Shown here: piece after piece, positions 27,941 to 36,757 of the stretch
Layout of the letters: each line of letters begins with the position of its first letter
How positions within the stretch are numbered: the first letter of the stretch is position 1
Assembly: GCA_001642415.1 (NCBI GenBank)
Contig: LTDK01000181.1
Location: 1 to 64,000, forward strand
Reading direction: 5' to 3'
DNA: 64,000 bases
From: Nematocida ironsii
Lineage: Eukaryota > Microsporidia
The notes under the pieces: model-generated
Told to the model about the DNA's origin: nothing
What the model saw: only the letters and a program-made list of their open reading frames with translations
The model's database searches: none
Position numbers and translations under genes: made by a program

Positions 27941-28180
27941 CTAAATACTAATACGGATAGAGCACCCAGCACATACAGCAGAAATAGCTAAAAGTGAGTA
28001 ATTTGACATTGTAAATTCTAAAATAAGCAGAATATGAAAGAGTGCCAGTGAATAAAGAAGAGTAGAAAAGAAAAATAAAATAAAGAAGGGATATGAAGAA
28101 ACAAAAGAAAATCTACTTGTAAATTTACGGCAGAATCTATAAAATGGATGACAGCATAAATGGCCATTAGATGTCTTCAT
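27941..28180 (-). CDS. Possible small two-helix membrane protein
   Basis: 79 codons from ATG 28180 (MKTSNGHLCCHPF), a Phe/Ser/Leu-rich product with two hydrophobic stretches (about 25-55 and 60-79). Phe-rich translations are easily produced by antisense A-rich sequence, so this may be spurious. The region is more GC-rich than the flanking spacer. No family recognised. Confidence 0.25.
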   Translation of the reverse strand: MKTSNGHLCCHPFYRFCRKFTSRFSFVSSYPFFILFFFSTLLYSLALFHILLILEFTMSNYSLLAISAVCAGCSIRISI

Positions 28181-28437
28181 ATGAATAAGATAAAAATAAT
28201 TTAAATGCACTTTATAATAAATTTCAAGTTATTTCTGAATTATTCTGAAGTATTAATTAACCCTCTCATTATAATAATTATCTCATAAATATCGCATAAA
28301 CTAATTATTATACTGTGATGGTATTTTATAAATCCATAAATACAGAATATTTCATATTAAAATTATACTAAAAGACTCTAAAACCCAATAATCCGCATAA
28401 AACATAAAACTTGAATAACTTATTCTGTACCTTTTAT

Positions 28438-28731
28438 TCACTTCTTTATTCCAAATAGAATATTGTTAATTGGTATATGTATAAATGTAATTATATACCC
28501 AAGGAATCCAAGTAAAAGAACTCCCTTAGTGTGTGCTGCAAGCATTTGCCTGTACTCTCCACTGCTGGGCTTCTTTGACCTCTTCAGGAATAGCTTTACA
28601 TGAATGAATTCCTTTTTGCAGTGAGTAATTGCCTGCTTAAACTTCTCAAGAGTGGATGGTTCTGCTTCCTTCTTTCTTATGCTTGCCTGTCTTTTTATAA
28701 TTTCAGATCTCCTCTTGTTCTCTACGGCCAT
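28438..28731 (-). CDS. SSS1: Sec61 complex gamma subunit (Sss1)
   Basis: 97 residues, a tail-anchored protein with one membrane helix near the C terminus. LFLKRSKKPSSGEYRQMLAA, GVLLLGFLGYIITFIHIPINNI and the final GIKK match SecE/Sec61-gamma. It clamps the Sec61 channel at the ER membrane. The Arg/Lys-rich N-terminal 25 residues are a lineage extension. It is the first of a run of secretory genes: p24 begins upstream on the same strand (34 bp gap), and Ykt6 follows divergently. Confidence 0.92.
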   Translation of the reverse strand: MAVENKRRSEIIKRQASIRKKEAEPSTLEKFKQAITHCKKEFIHVKLFLKRSKKPSSGEYRQMLAAHTKGVLLLGFLGYIITFIHIPINNILFGIKK

Positions 28732-28765
28732 AAATTAAAATAAAAAACATAAATCTGTTTATTTC

Positions 28766-29353
28766 TTATATCTTGTTCCTCTTTTTAGTACTAAAGAAGC
28801 TTTTAATTGATTGAAGTCTCCAATAACTCAGGAAAATGTACAAAAGAGGGAATACGCATACAACCCATAAAGTGTTCTTGGCAGATTTGGTTTTTACCAG
28901 ACTGTTCGTATTCGCATTTTTAAGTTTTAGAATATCATTGTAAATGTTCATTAAATCTACTCTAACCTTATCTAAGAGTTTCTTAAGAACCTCTGCCTCA
29001 TCTGTATCCTCATGCACATTGTCTACATATATTGAAACAGATATATTCGCATAATCATCACTTTCATTAATTATCCTTAACTCAAATTCTCCTGCCTGCT
29101 TTGCTTCAATATTCTTTTGGAATGAATCTACTAACTCAACCTGCTCTGATAAGTTGTTTTTCATTCCAGTGGCTACATATATCCCATGCCCTTCAATTAC
29201 ATTTATATCTACTTTTATACCCATCCCAGCCTGTGGAACTTTCTCTGCCATAATAGAAACAGTTTTTGGCCTAATTATCTTCTGTATTGCTATACCCTGG
29301 ATATAACTAAAAAACAGAGACACCACACCAATTAATACAAATCCTCTCCTCAT
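28766..29353 (-). CDS. p24/emp24 family ER-Golgi cargo receptor
   Basis: 195 residues from ATG 29353 (MRRGFVLIG); a longer frame starts with GTG. A cleavable signal peptide (1-22) precedes a GOLD beta-domain (about 40-115), with EGHGIYVATG and GEFELRIINESDDYANISV, a coiled-coil stalk (115-150), and one membrane helix (165-180) followed by the cytoplasmic tail WRLQSIKSFFSTKKRNKI. The aromatic/FF and dibasic signals suit COPII and COPI sorting. The two GOLD-domain cysteines of many p24 proteins are missing. Which p24 subfamily cannot be told. Confidence 0.82.
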   Translation of the reverse strand: MRRGFVLIGVVSLFFSYIQGIAIQKIIRPKTVSIMAEKVPQAGMGIKVDINVIEGHGIYVATGMKNNLSEQVELVDSFQKNIEAKQAGEFELRIINESDDYANISVSIYVDNVHEDTDEAEVLKKLLDKVRVDLMNIYNDILKLKNANTNSLVKTKSAKNTLWVVCVFPLLYIFLSYWRLQSIKSFFSTKKRNKI

Positions 29354-29525
29354 AAACAAAAAAAACACTTTTGCATTTATACAGGCAGTTCATAAATTAA
29401 TGTTATACTTATTGTATAAATAATTTATAACCAGAAAGATTTAAAGAAATCCAATAATTAAGAATATTTAGCATATTTATTTAAAGCTTAAGAGACTAGA
29501 ACCACTGTACTATAAAAAATTTTAT

Positions 29526-30179
29526 ATGAGCAATAAGAGTGCGTGCTTGTTTTCAATTATTCTGTTCAGCAAAGAGAACCAAAAGGTGGATTTATTCTTA
29601 GAGGAGTATTCTCTTGGGTCATTCAGTTTCTTTAAAAGAACACCTGTTCAGGAGATGATTAGGTTTATTTCCAACAGAATAGTTCAGAACATAGAAACAA
29701 CAAGATCACAGGAATTTGTACATAAAGTAGAGGAAGGGGACAGTTATAAATTCTTTGTACGGGAGAGGAAGAATTACATATTTGTTATTGCTTCTTTATT
29801 AGAGTATCCGATACCCACATTATGTCTTCTTATAGATGATATTGCTAAGTTTATACAGGATGAGAAAATGCTTTATCCTGGTGAGGGTGTTACAGAGGAG
29901 AAGAAAGCGAAGTGTAAGGATGATAAAAATAAGTTACGCAATTATACAAAACAACTTATAAAAGAGTATCAGAATTATGAAGAGAAGGATGTTATGTTAC
30001 AAATACAAAATGAACTGGATGATGTACACGATTTACTTTCAAAAACTGTGGAGAGTGCGATTGGTCGTGGTCAAAAACTACACGATTTAATAAACTCAGC
30101 AGAGCAACTGTCATTTCAGACAAAGAGTTTATACCGGCTGAGCAAGAAACAGAACCAGAAGTGTTGTGGGATTATGTGA
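29526..30179 (+). CDS. YKT6: R-SNARE Ykt6
   Basis: 217 residues. An N-terminal longin domain (1-125) includes GSFSFFKRTPVQEMIRFISN, matching Ykt6. The SNARE helix (about 150-210) has the zero-layer Arg in SAIGRGQKLHDLI. The C terminus is KCCGIM: CGIM is a CaaX box for farnesylation and the preceding Cys the palmitoylation site, as in yeast (CCIIM). Ykt6 acts in ER-Golgi, endosomal and vacuolar fusion. The gene is divergent from p24 with about 170 bp between the ATGs. Confidence 0.92.
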   Translation: MSNKSACLFSIILFSKENQKVDLFLEEYSLGSFSFFKRTPVQEMIRFISNRIVQNIETTRSQEFVHKVEEGDSYKFFVRERKNYIFVIASLLEYPIPTLCLLIDDIAKFIQDEKMLYPGEGVTEEKKAKCKDDKNKLRNYTKQLIKEYQNYEEKDVMLQIQNELDDVHDLLSKTVESAIGRGQKLHDLINSAEQLSFQTKSLYRLSKKQNQKCCGIM

Positions 30180-30315
30180 TTAACAATTAGGCTTATAGCC
30201 ATGTAAGTACAAAATGTGTTGTATTTATATGGTTTATACAGTACTAATTAACTGTTTAGTGTACTTAGTTCATGGTAAAGCATGGATTTACTGTGCTGGC
30301 ATAGAATTTTTTTTA

Positions 30316-30900
30316 ATGAGTGCACAGTCTGTGCTGTGGCATATTCTCGGGTTATTCCGTAAAGGAAGAAATACAAAGATAAGTGAAATAACAGAAGCAC
30401 TGCAGATATCCAGGAAAGAGTGTATAGATACGTTATACTTAGTGGCAGAACAACTAGATACAATGGGGTATGTGCTTATACCAGGAAGTACTACAAGAAC
30501 AAATTCTGAAGGGAAAGTACTCGCACCAGAGGATACAACAGTGCAGTACACACAAAAAGCAGAATCTCTAAAAAAATGTGATTTTGTGTACATAGCAAAG
30601 AAAAAAGAGTGCACAGAAGATGAGAATCAGTATATAACCAAGTACGTATCTGATATTGTCTATGTATACACTGTAATATACTTAAACGGGTGTGAATTAC
30701 AGTATGAAAGAGTGCTGAGTGCACTTCAGCAGATGGGAAGAAGTGAAGAAGTAATGAGAGAAATGATCAGTAAGAAGTATTTCTATAAGAAAAAGAAGAA
30801 TGAAGAATATTTTATACGGCCTGGATGGAAGTTCTTCATGGAATTCCCTGACTTTTCTCCTGAGGAGTATTTAGCTGCTATGAAATCTTCTTGTGTATAG
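30316..30900 (+). CDS. NSE3: Smc5/6 complex subunit Nse3 (MAGE domain)
   Basis: I place the start at ATG 30316 (MSAQSVLWHIL), immediately after TTTTTTTTAA, the usual pre-start context here; a frame from 30214 would add a 34-residue hydrophobic leader. 194 residues. Two winged-helix halves follow the MAGE plan: TKISEITEALQISRKECIDTL and, in WH-B, VYTVIYLNGCELQYERVL, SALQQMG, then EEYFIRPGWKFF, matching MAGE's IFLNG...LWEALRKLG...Y.F.WGPRA. Nse3 binds Nse1 and Nse4 and helps load Smc5/6 on DNA. The match is by pattern and gets moderate confidence. Confidence 0.6.
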   Translation: MSAQSVLWHILGLFRKGRNTKISEITEALQISRKECIDTLYLVAEQLDTMGYVLIPGSTTRTNSEGKVLAPEDTTVQYTQKAESLKKCDFVYIAKKKECTEDENQYITKYVSDIVYVYTVIYLNGCELQYERVLSALQQMGRSEEVMREMISKKYFYKKKKNEEYFIRPGWKFFMEFPDFSPEEYLAAMKSSCV

Positions 30901-31362
30901 AAATAAATGCATAAATCATAATATTATCTGAGAATATTTAAGATTTTTATTAAAAGTGTACATATTTCCTGTTTATTTATGTACACATTACACACAAGCA
31001 TAAATAACTCTTTATTATTATAAATATCTCATGAGAGTACTGTATATTTACACTATAAATCAATAAATACGGATTAGTGCAGTATACCAATACATTAACG
31101 CATTAATATATTTCCAGCATATATTTATAAATATTCTTATATTTGAGGTAATACGTTATATACCACAGGGATAATAAAAGTGAAATTATACTTCTGATGG
31201 TTTATAACAATAAGTACAAAAAGTGCTTGATTTCAGTAATTGTACTGTGATAAGAAGGATACAATTTAAATTTCAGGTTAACTGATTGTGGTTTTATTTG
31301 TGGTTTGGGTAAAAACAAACAGTTTGCTATAATAATGCTGGACCACTCAAATTCTCTAATCA
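30901..31362. other. AT-rich spacer
   Basis: 460 bp downstream of two convergent genes (NSE3 and NOP56). Poly-T and AATAAA-like words occur just after both stops. No ORF, repeat or structured element stands out. Confidence 0.4.
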
Positions 31363-32616
31363 TTAATTATGTGAAGTAGCACACTCTTCTTTTCTGAGCT
31401 GTTCAGATACTTTCTGTAAGACAGTGTCAGTTGGCATGTGGTGAGTACTCTTCCCTTTGGCTCTCTCCTCAACCATACTCTTCATGGCTATTCCATACGC
31501 ATCAGTAACTTTATCAGAGTAGCAGTCAATACGACTAGCAATTGCACACTTTGAGCTGAGGTATCTGCTAACTCTTCCACGCATTTTAGGTGCAGTAGAG
31601 TTAATGAATGATGAGTTAAAAATAAGTCCGTATTTGGGTGTCTTTGATTTGCTCTTCATGGCTCTGAATAAAGCCTTTTCTGCACCAAGTACTTGTATCG
31701 TAGAGGATGGGCACAGGGCTAATTTGCTCAGCCCACCTGCTTTAAGAATAAGCCGTGCAGCCACCATTTTCCCAACTAGTGCTGTAAGGTTTGGTGCAAC
31801 AGTAGCTAGTCTTTTCTCTAAGTGATGCAGTGCCTGTGTGTACAGATCAATCTTCTCTACTACAACACTAGACATATCCATAATCATAGCCAGATCCTCT
31901 TCTGTCATTTCTCCTCCTATGCTGTTTTCCATGGCATCTATTATAGCTTGGCCATTCTCTAGCTTTTTAATATCTTCTTTGTTTGCGGTCTCTCTGTTTC
32001 CTACTACACCAACTGCACCCAAGTACTCAATCTGCTCCTTGCAAATATCAATAAGCTCTGGGAAGTGCCAGGAGTACATTTCCTTTATACGCATGAAATA
32101 ATCATTTATGTCCACTGTCATATCATCCAGCATAGAAATACACTGCATAACTGCATGGTCTTCTCTTGCTGTATCATACTGGATCTTCTTTCTTGAGATA
32201 GCATGTGCTAAACTCACCTGTGATTTTTGGACTCTGTTAAACTCCACTGAGAATAACTCATCTGCATTCTTTCGGAGTGCTCTGATAAGCTCAAGTGAAC
32301 TCTCTTCATCCACTAACTTAATCCCCAATTCTTTCATTGCATGTGCATATACTTTGTCTGCAGCAAGAACTTTTACTTCATTAATCTGCAGAAACTCTCT
32401 TAATTTCTGTGTAACTCTTCCCTCTGAAGATGCCTCTAACTGCTCTAATGCATCTTGTGGGTCGGAGTACACAAGTGTTCCACAGAGCTTAAATGCCTTC
32501 TTAAAGTCCCCAAGTGTCTTTGCACTTTTAAGTGTCTCCTTCAGTGCAACAGAATCTAAGCCATTCTCTTGAACAAGCAAATATCCAACGGAATGCTCAA
32601 CTAAAACATGCGCCAT
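31363..32616 (-). CDS. NOP56: Box C/D snoRNP core protein Nop56
   Basis: 417 residues with the Nop domain at about 150-390. PSSTIQVLGAEKALFRAMK, TPKYGLIFNSSFI, and APKMRGRVSRYLSSKCAIAS then RIDCYSD match Nop56 rather than Nop58 (which has SxTAAKASLAIR there). It scaffolds 2'-O-methylation snoRNPs together with Nop58, Snu13 and fibrillarin. The Lys-rich C-terminal tail of other eukaryotes is missing; the protein ends shortly after the domain. It shares an 81-bp divergent promoter with NOG2. Confidence 0.93.
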   Translation of the reverse strand: MAHVLVEHSVGYLLVQENGLDSVALKETLKSAKTLGDFKKAFKLCGTLVYSDPQDALEQLEASSEGRVTQKLREFLQINEVKVLAADKVYAHAMKELGIKLVDEESSLELIRALRKNADELFSVEFNRVQKSQVSLAHAISRKKIQYDTAREDHAVMQCISMLDDMTVDINDYFMRIKEMYSWHFPELIDICKEQIEYLGAVGVVGNRETANKEDIKKLENGQAIIDAMENSIGGEMTEEDLAMIMDMSSVVVEKIDLYTQALHHLEKRLATVAPNLTALVGKMVAARLILKAGGLSKLALCPSSTIQVLGAEKALFRAMKSKSKTPKYGLIFNSSFINSTAPKMRGRVSRYLSSKCAIASRIDCYSDKVTDAYGIAMKSMVEERAKGKSTHHMPTDTVLQKVSEQLRKEECATSHN

Positions 32617-32697
32617 AAAAAATTGCAGAATACCAGAATATTAAATCTAAAAGGCATAAAATAATACAATTCTGCAAGAAAATTTTAACGTATAAGA

Positions 32698-34002
32698 ATG
32701 GGAGAAAAGGGAGAGAATTTCTACAGGACAAAAGAAAAGCTATCACACTGGAAAATGCTGAGGGGTGGAAAGCCCACAAGGGATGCAGCTGGGAATATAA
32801 TTAAGCCAGCTCTTTTCCAGAACCCAGTAGCAGAGCCCGGGAGGATAAAGCACTCCAGGACATGGTTTGCCTCTACGCGTACAACAGACCAGAGGGAGTT
32901 AGAGGCATTTAGAAAAGATTTAGAAGAGACTGCAACTGATGCGTACAAAGTGATACTTGATCAAGGGAAAGTCCCAATGAGTCTTATACAGGAGGAGAAG
33001 GAGAAGGCCATCCGTCCAATTATTTCATATGAGAACACATTTGGTAAAAAAGCCACTCGAAAGAAAGTAAAACTTTCTGTGCAGTCAATAGACGAACTTG
33101 CAAAGAAAGCCAAAATATCCACGGATACTTCTGTGGCAGAGAAAGAGAAGGAAATGTCCGACACAAAGGATAAAATATACCAAAAAGGGCAGAGTAGAAG
33201 GATATGGGCAGAACTTTATAAAGTTCTTGATTCAAGTGATGTAGTAATACACATATTAGATGCAAGGGATCCATTAGGAACAGAATGTACAAACATAAAA
33301 AGGTACATGAATGAGCACAAGCACAAGCACCTTATATACCTACTGAATAAAGTAGATTTACTCCCAACGGGTGTAACAGCAAAATGGCTTGCATATTTAT
33401 CGAAGAGTACACCAACACTTGCATACCACGCATCTTCAATTGACAGAAATTATGGGAAGCAGAGTTTACTTAACCTTCTAAGACAATTTGCAAAGCTACA
33501 CCCAGAGAAGAAGCAGATCAGTGTGGGTTTTGTTGGGTACCCAAATGTAGGGAAGAGCAGTATTATAAATACGCTCAAGTCTAAGCTTGTATGCACTGTA
33601 GCACCCATTCCAGGACAAACCAAAGTATGGCAGTATATTTCACTTATGAAGAGAATCTACTTAATCGACTGTCCAGGGATTGTACCAGCTGCAGATAAAG
33701 ATGAGACTTCTGTTGTTTTAAAGGGAGTAGTGCGTGTAGAGAACATAACTTCACCAGAGGACCATGTAGAAGCCCTTCTTAAAAAAGCAGACAGCAAGCA
33801 CATTCATAATCTGTACGGGATAGAGCCTGGAGATGACCATTTAGAATTCCTAGAACTACTTGCCAAGAAATCAGGCAGGTTATTAAAAGGGGGAGTAGCA
33901 GATATAACTGCCGTATCAAAGATAGTTCTACACGACTGGCTCAGAGGCAGAATACCGTACTATAACTTACCACCAGAGACAGTAGAAGAGAGTAGCAAGT
34001 AG
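32698..34002 (+). CDS. NOG2: Pre-60S GTPase Nog2/Nug2
   Basis: 434 residues. The N terminus has the family's NFYRTKEKLSHWKMLRGGKP segment. The GTPase is circularly permuted: LLNKVDLLP (G4, near 220), then YHASSI (G5), GYPNVGKSSIIN (G1, near 280), PGQTKVWQ (G2) and LIDCPGIV (G3). Nog2 acts in nuclear pre-60S maturation before export. Length is slightly below yeast (486) because the acidic/basic tail is short. A TTATAACCCGATATAACCCGAAAT double motif follows within 10 bp of the stop. Confidence 0.95.
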   Translation: MGEKGENFYRTKEKLSHWKMLRGGKPTRDAAGNIIKPALFQNPVAEPGRIKHSRTWFASTRTTDQRELEAFRKDLEETATDAYKVILDQGKVPMSLIQEEKEKAIRPIISYENTFGKKATRKKVKLSVQSIDELAKKAKISTDTSVAEKEKEMSDTKDKIYQKGQSRRIWAELYKVLDSSDVVIHILDARDPLGTECTNIKRYMNEHKHKHLIYLLNKVDLLPTGVTAKWLAYLSKSTPTLAYHASSIDRNYGKQSLLNLLRQFAKLHPEKKQISVGFVGYPNVGKSSIINTLKSKLVCTVAPIPGQTKVWQYISLMKRIYLIDCPGIVPAADKDETSVVLKGVVRVENITSPEDHVEALLKKADSKHIHNLYGIEPGDDHLEFLELLAKKSGRLLKGGVADITAVSKIVLHDWLRGRIPYYNLPPETVEESSK

Positions 34003-34601
34003 TTTTATTATAACCCGATATAACCCGAAATTCATAAATAAATTATTGAACCATCCATGCCCATTAAAATTAAATACCCAAAGTAGTACATATTACACAT
34101 ATACTAATAAATATTATTACTTGTTACACATACACTAATAAATATTATTACTTGTTACACATTATGTATTATATATTATTACTTATTACACAATGTGTAT
34201 TATATATTATTACTTATTACACATACACTAATAAATATTATATACTAATTAACTTACTCTACTATATGTATTATATATTATTACACATTATGTATTATAT
34301 ATTATTACTTATTACACATACACTAATAAATATTATATACTAATTAACTTACTCTACTATATGTATTATATATTATTACACATTATGTATTATATATTAT
34401 TACTTATTACACAATGTGTATTATATACTACTTATTACACATTATGTATTATATATTATTATTATTTTATATAAATTTCTATAATATCTTTCTGTTATTT
34501 GTGTAATAAGTTCTATACTGTCTTTTATAATAGACTATAATTAATTAAATAATTAATAAATATATCAGAAATAGTCAAAAACCAATGAAATATTTTTTAT
34601 A
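34003..34601. repeat. AT-rich tandem repeats, including a perfect 95-bp duplication
   Basis: The segment 34219-34313 is repeated without an observed mismatch at 34314-34408. Around it, variants of ATTATGTATTATATATTATT and TTACACAYTATG recur from 34080 to 34470. Open frames here (34152-34343) are only repeat translations. The first 35 bp hold two copies of the recurring motif right behind the NOG2 stop. Confidence 0.75.
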
Positions 34602-36086
34602 ATGAAGAAGGAAGAAGAGAGGCAGCAGCTGACAATTTCAGCAGACACAAGAAAATCAAACAAAGACAGGACAAGTAAAAAGAAAAGTAAGCCAATAAAA
34701 GAACCAGAAAGAAATGAGAAATCCAAAGAAGGAGAAATTATAAAGATTAAAGAGCAAATAGACACATTATTAGAGAAATTAGAGAAAATGGAAAGGACCA
34801 CTGAAGATATCTCAGTAATGGACACAAAATGCACTGTAAAAGAATCAAATAACCCGACTAAACCCGAAATAGCCCCATCAAAAGAGTTTACAGAGACAGT
34901 AAAAGAAATAAAAAAAGACAAGCGAGAAATAAAAAAAAGAACAAAAGATGTGTACACAGAAGAAAATGGAAAGAATCATAAATGGACAGATTATAAATTA
35001 AAAAAAGAAGTCCTTCTGGGTATACAAAAGAAAGGATTTCATTGGCCATCCCCTGTCCAATCTGAAACTATCCCATATTCATTATCTAATAAGAATATTG
35101 TAGCCAGGGCTAAAAATGGAACTGGTAAAACTGCTGCATTTACTATCCCATTACTGAATAAAATCAATCCACATAAACTCGTATTACAAGCACTAATACT
35201 TGTACCTACAAGGGAATTAGTCCTTCAAACAGCAAAAGTATGCAAGGAATTAGGAGAATTCTTAAGATTAAAAATACTCCCATTATACGGTGGTGTAAGT
35301 GCTAAAGATGATATTATCAGATTAAAAGGTGGTGCACATATAATTATAGGCACACCAGGACGTGTCCTTGATTTTATCACACAAAAAGTGATCGTATTAG
35401 ATAAGTGTAAGTACCTTATATGTGATGAAGCAGATAAATTATTAAGTATGGATTTTAAAGAGGTTGTATACGATATAACAGAACACTTCCCAAATCAGAA
35501 ACATATCGAGATGTACTCAGCTACATTCCCAGCTATGATACAGGAATATATTGATAAGTACATGCCAGATACAGTAAAAATTAACTTAATGAAGGAATTA
35601 ACACTTTCTGGTGTACGGCAGTATTATGCGTATGTTAAGTCCATTAACAAATTACACTGTTTAAAGACTCTCCTGACTAAACTTAACCTGAACCAATGCT
35701 TTATTTTCTGTAATTCCATACAGACTGTGGAAAGACTTGCTAAGAGAATGACTGAATTAGGGTTTACAGCGTATTATATCCATAGTAAAATGAAGCAAGA
35801 GGATAGGAATTTAGTATTCCATAATTTTACATCAAAAGGAGAGTGTAGAATATTAGTGTCTACAGATTTAGTAACGAGAGGGATAGATGTACCTAGTGTA
35901 AATGTGGTGATTAATTTTGATTTACCACAGAGTACAGAAAGTTATCTTCACAGGATCGGAAGGAGTGGTAGGTTTGGTACTGAAGGGACTGCTGTGAATA
36001 TGGTTACACCTGAGGATGTTTATAAGATTCGTGAAATTGAATCAAATTTAGGCATAGATATGCTACCATTCTCTGATACGTCATAG
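34602..36086 (+). CDS. DHH1: DEAD-box helicase Dhh1/DDX6
   Basis: 494 residues. A Lys/Glu-rich low-complexity N terminus of about 125 residues precedes the helicase core: KGFHWPSPVQSETIP (Q motif), ARAKNGTGKTAAF (motif I), VPTRELVLQT, DEADKLLSMDF, MYSATFP, then the Dhh1-specific NLMKELTLSGVRQYYAYV, FCNSIQTVERLAKRMTELG and HRIGRSGRFG. Dhh1 represses translation and activates decapping in P-bodies. Yeast Dhh1 has its low-complexity extension at the C terminus; here the C terminus is short and the extension is N-terminal. Confidence 0.93.
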   Translation: MKKEEERQQLTISADTRKSNKDRTSKKKSKPIKEPERNEKSKEGEIIKIKEQIDTLLEKLEKMERTTEDISVMDTKCTVKESNNPTKPEIAPSKEFTETVKEIKKDKREIKKRTKDVYTEENGKNHKWTDYKLKKEVLLGIQKKGFHWPSPVQSETIPYSLSNKNIVARAKNGTGKTAAFTIPLLNKINPHKLVLQALILVPTRELVLQTAKVCKELGEFLRLKILPLYGGVSAKDDIIRLKGGAHIIIGTPGRVLDFITQKVIVLDKCKYLICDEADKLLSMDFKEVVYDITEHFPNQKHIEMYSATFPAMIQEYIDKYMPDTVKINLMKELTLSGVRQYYAYVKSINKLHCLKTLLTKLNLNQCFIFCNSIQTVERLAKRMTELGFTAYYIHSKMKQEDRNLVFHNFTSKGECRILVSTDLVTRGIDVPSVNVVINFDLPQSTESYLHRIGRSGRFGTEGTAVNMVTPEDVYKIREIESNLGIDMLPFSDTS

Positions 36087-36757
36087 ATAATCAATAAACC
36101 CATGTTTGTAAATTATATTATCACATAAGGATAAGTAAGGATAGATAGGGATAAGTAAGGATAAGTACAGATGGAGTATATACATACAGGATATACTAAT
36201 ACATATACTATACTTATACTACTATGCTTGTTATATACCTAATTATCTTGTTATTCTTGTTATTCTCTTGTTATTCTCTTGTTATTCTTATTATATGCCT
36301 AATTATTGTACTGTACCTGTGGTATTCTCTTGTTATTCTTATTATATGCCTAATTATCTTATTGTATGCCTAATATATGCCTAATTATCTTATTGTATGC
36401 CTATTATATGCCTACTTATCTTGTTATTCTCTTATTGTATATCTATTATACTGTAATGTGAGATTAGTAATACTTTCTATACAATTACTTATAAATACTA
36501 TATATTATACATTGTGTAATAAAATATAATATAGTATACAATTACTTATAAATATTACTTATTATATATTGTGTACATTTTGATTTAATTTATTACACAT
36601 TGTTTATAAAATCTTATTAGCATACGTATTTATTAGTGTACATTGTGTAATAAGTCTTATTCTTATACGGTTCATATGAAAAATATAGAATGTACATAAA
36701 TTACAGTATAAGTATAATATAAAGAATATTTTAAAGAGTATTTATTACAAGACAAAC
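36087..36757. repeat. Spacer with minisatellite-like tracts
   Basis: 36126-36172 is a purine-rich tract of GGATAAGTAA-type units. 36225-36445 is built from two T-rich words, TTATTCTCTTG and ATTATATGCCTAATTATC, repeated in loose tandem with strong strand asymmetry. 36480-36680 is A/T with several ATTGTGTAATAA words. No gene is seen. Confidence 0.65.

Noticed and set aside
34152..34343. 63-codon Tyr/Leu-rich ORF in the repeat region
   Set aside because: A translation of the ATTATATATT-type tandem repeats.
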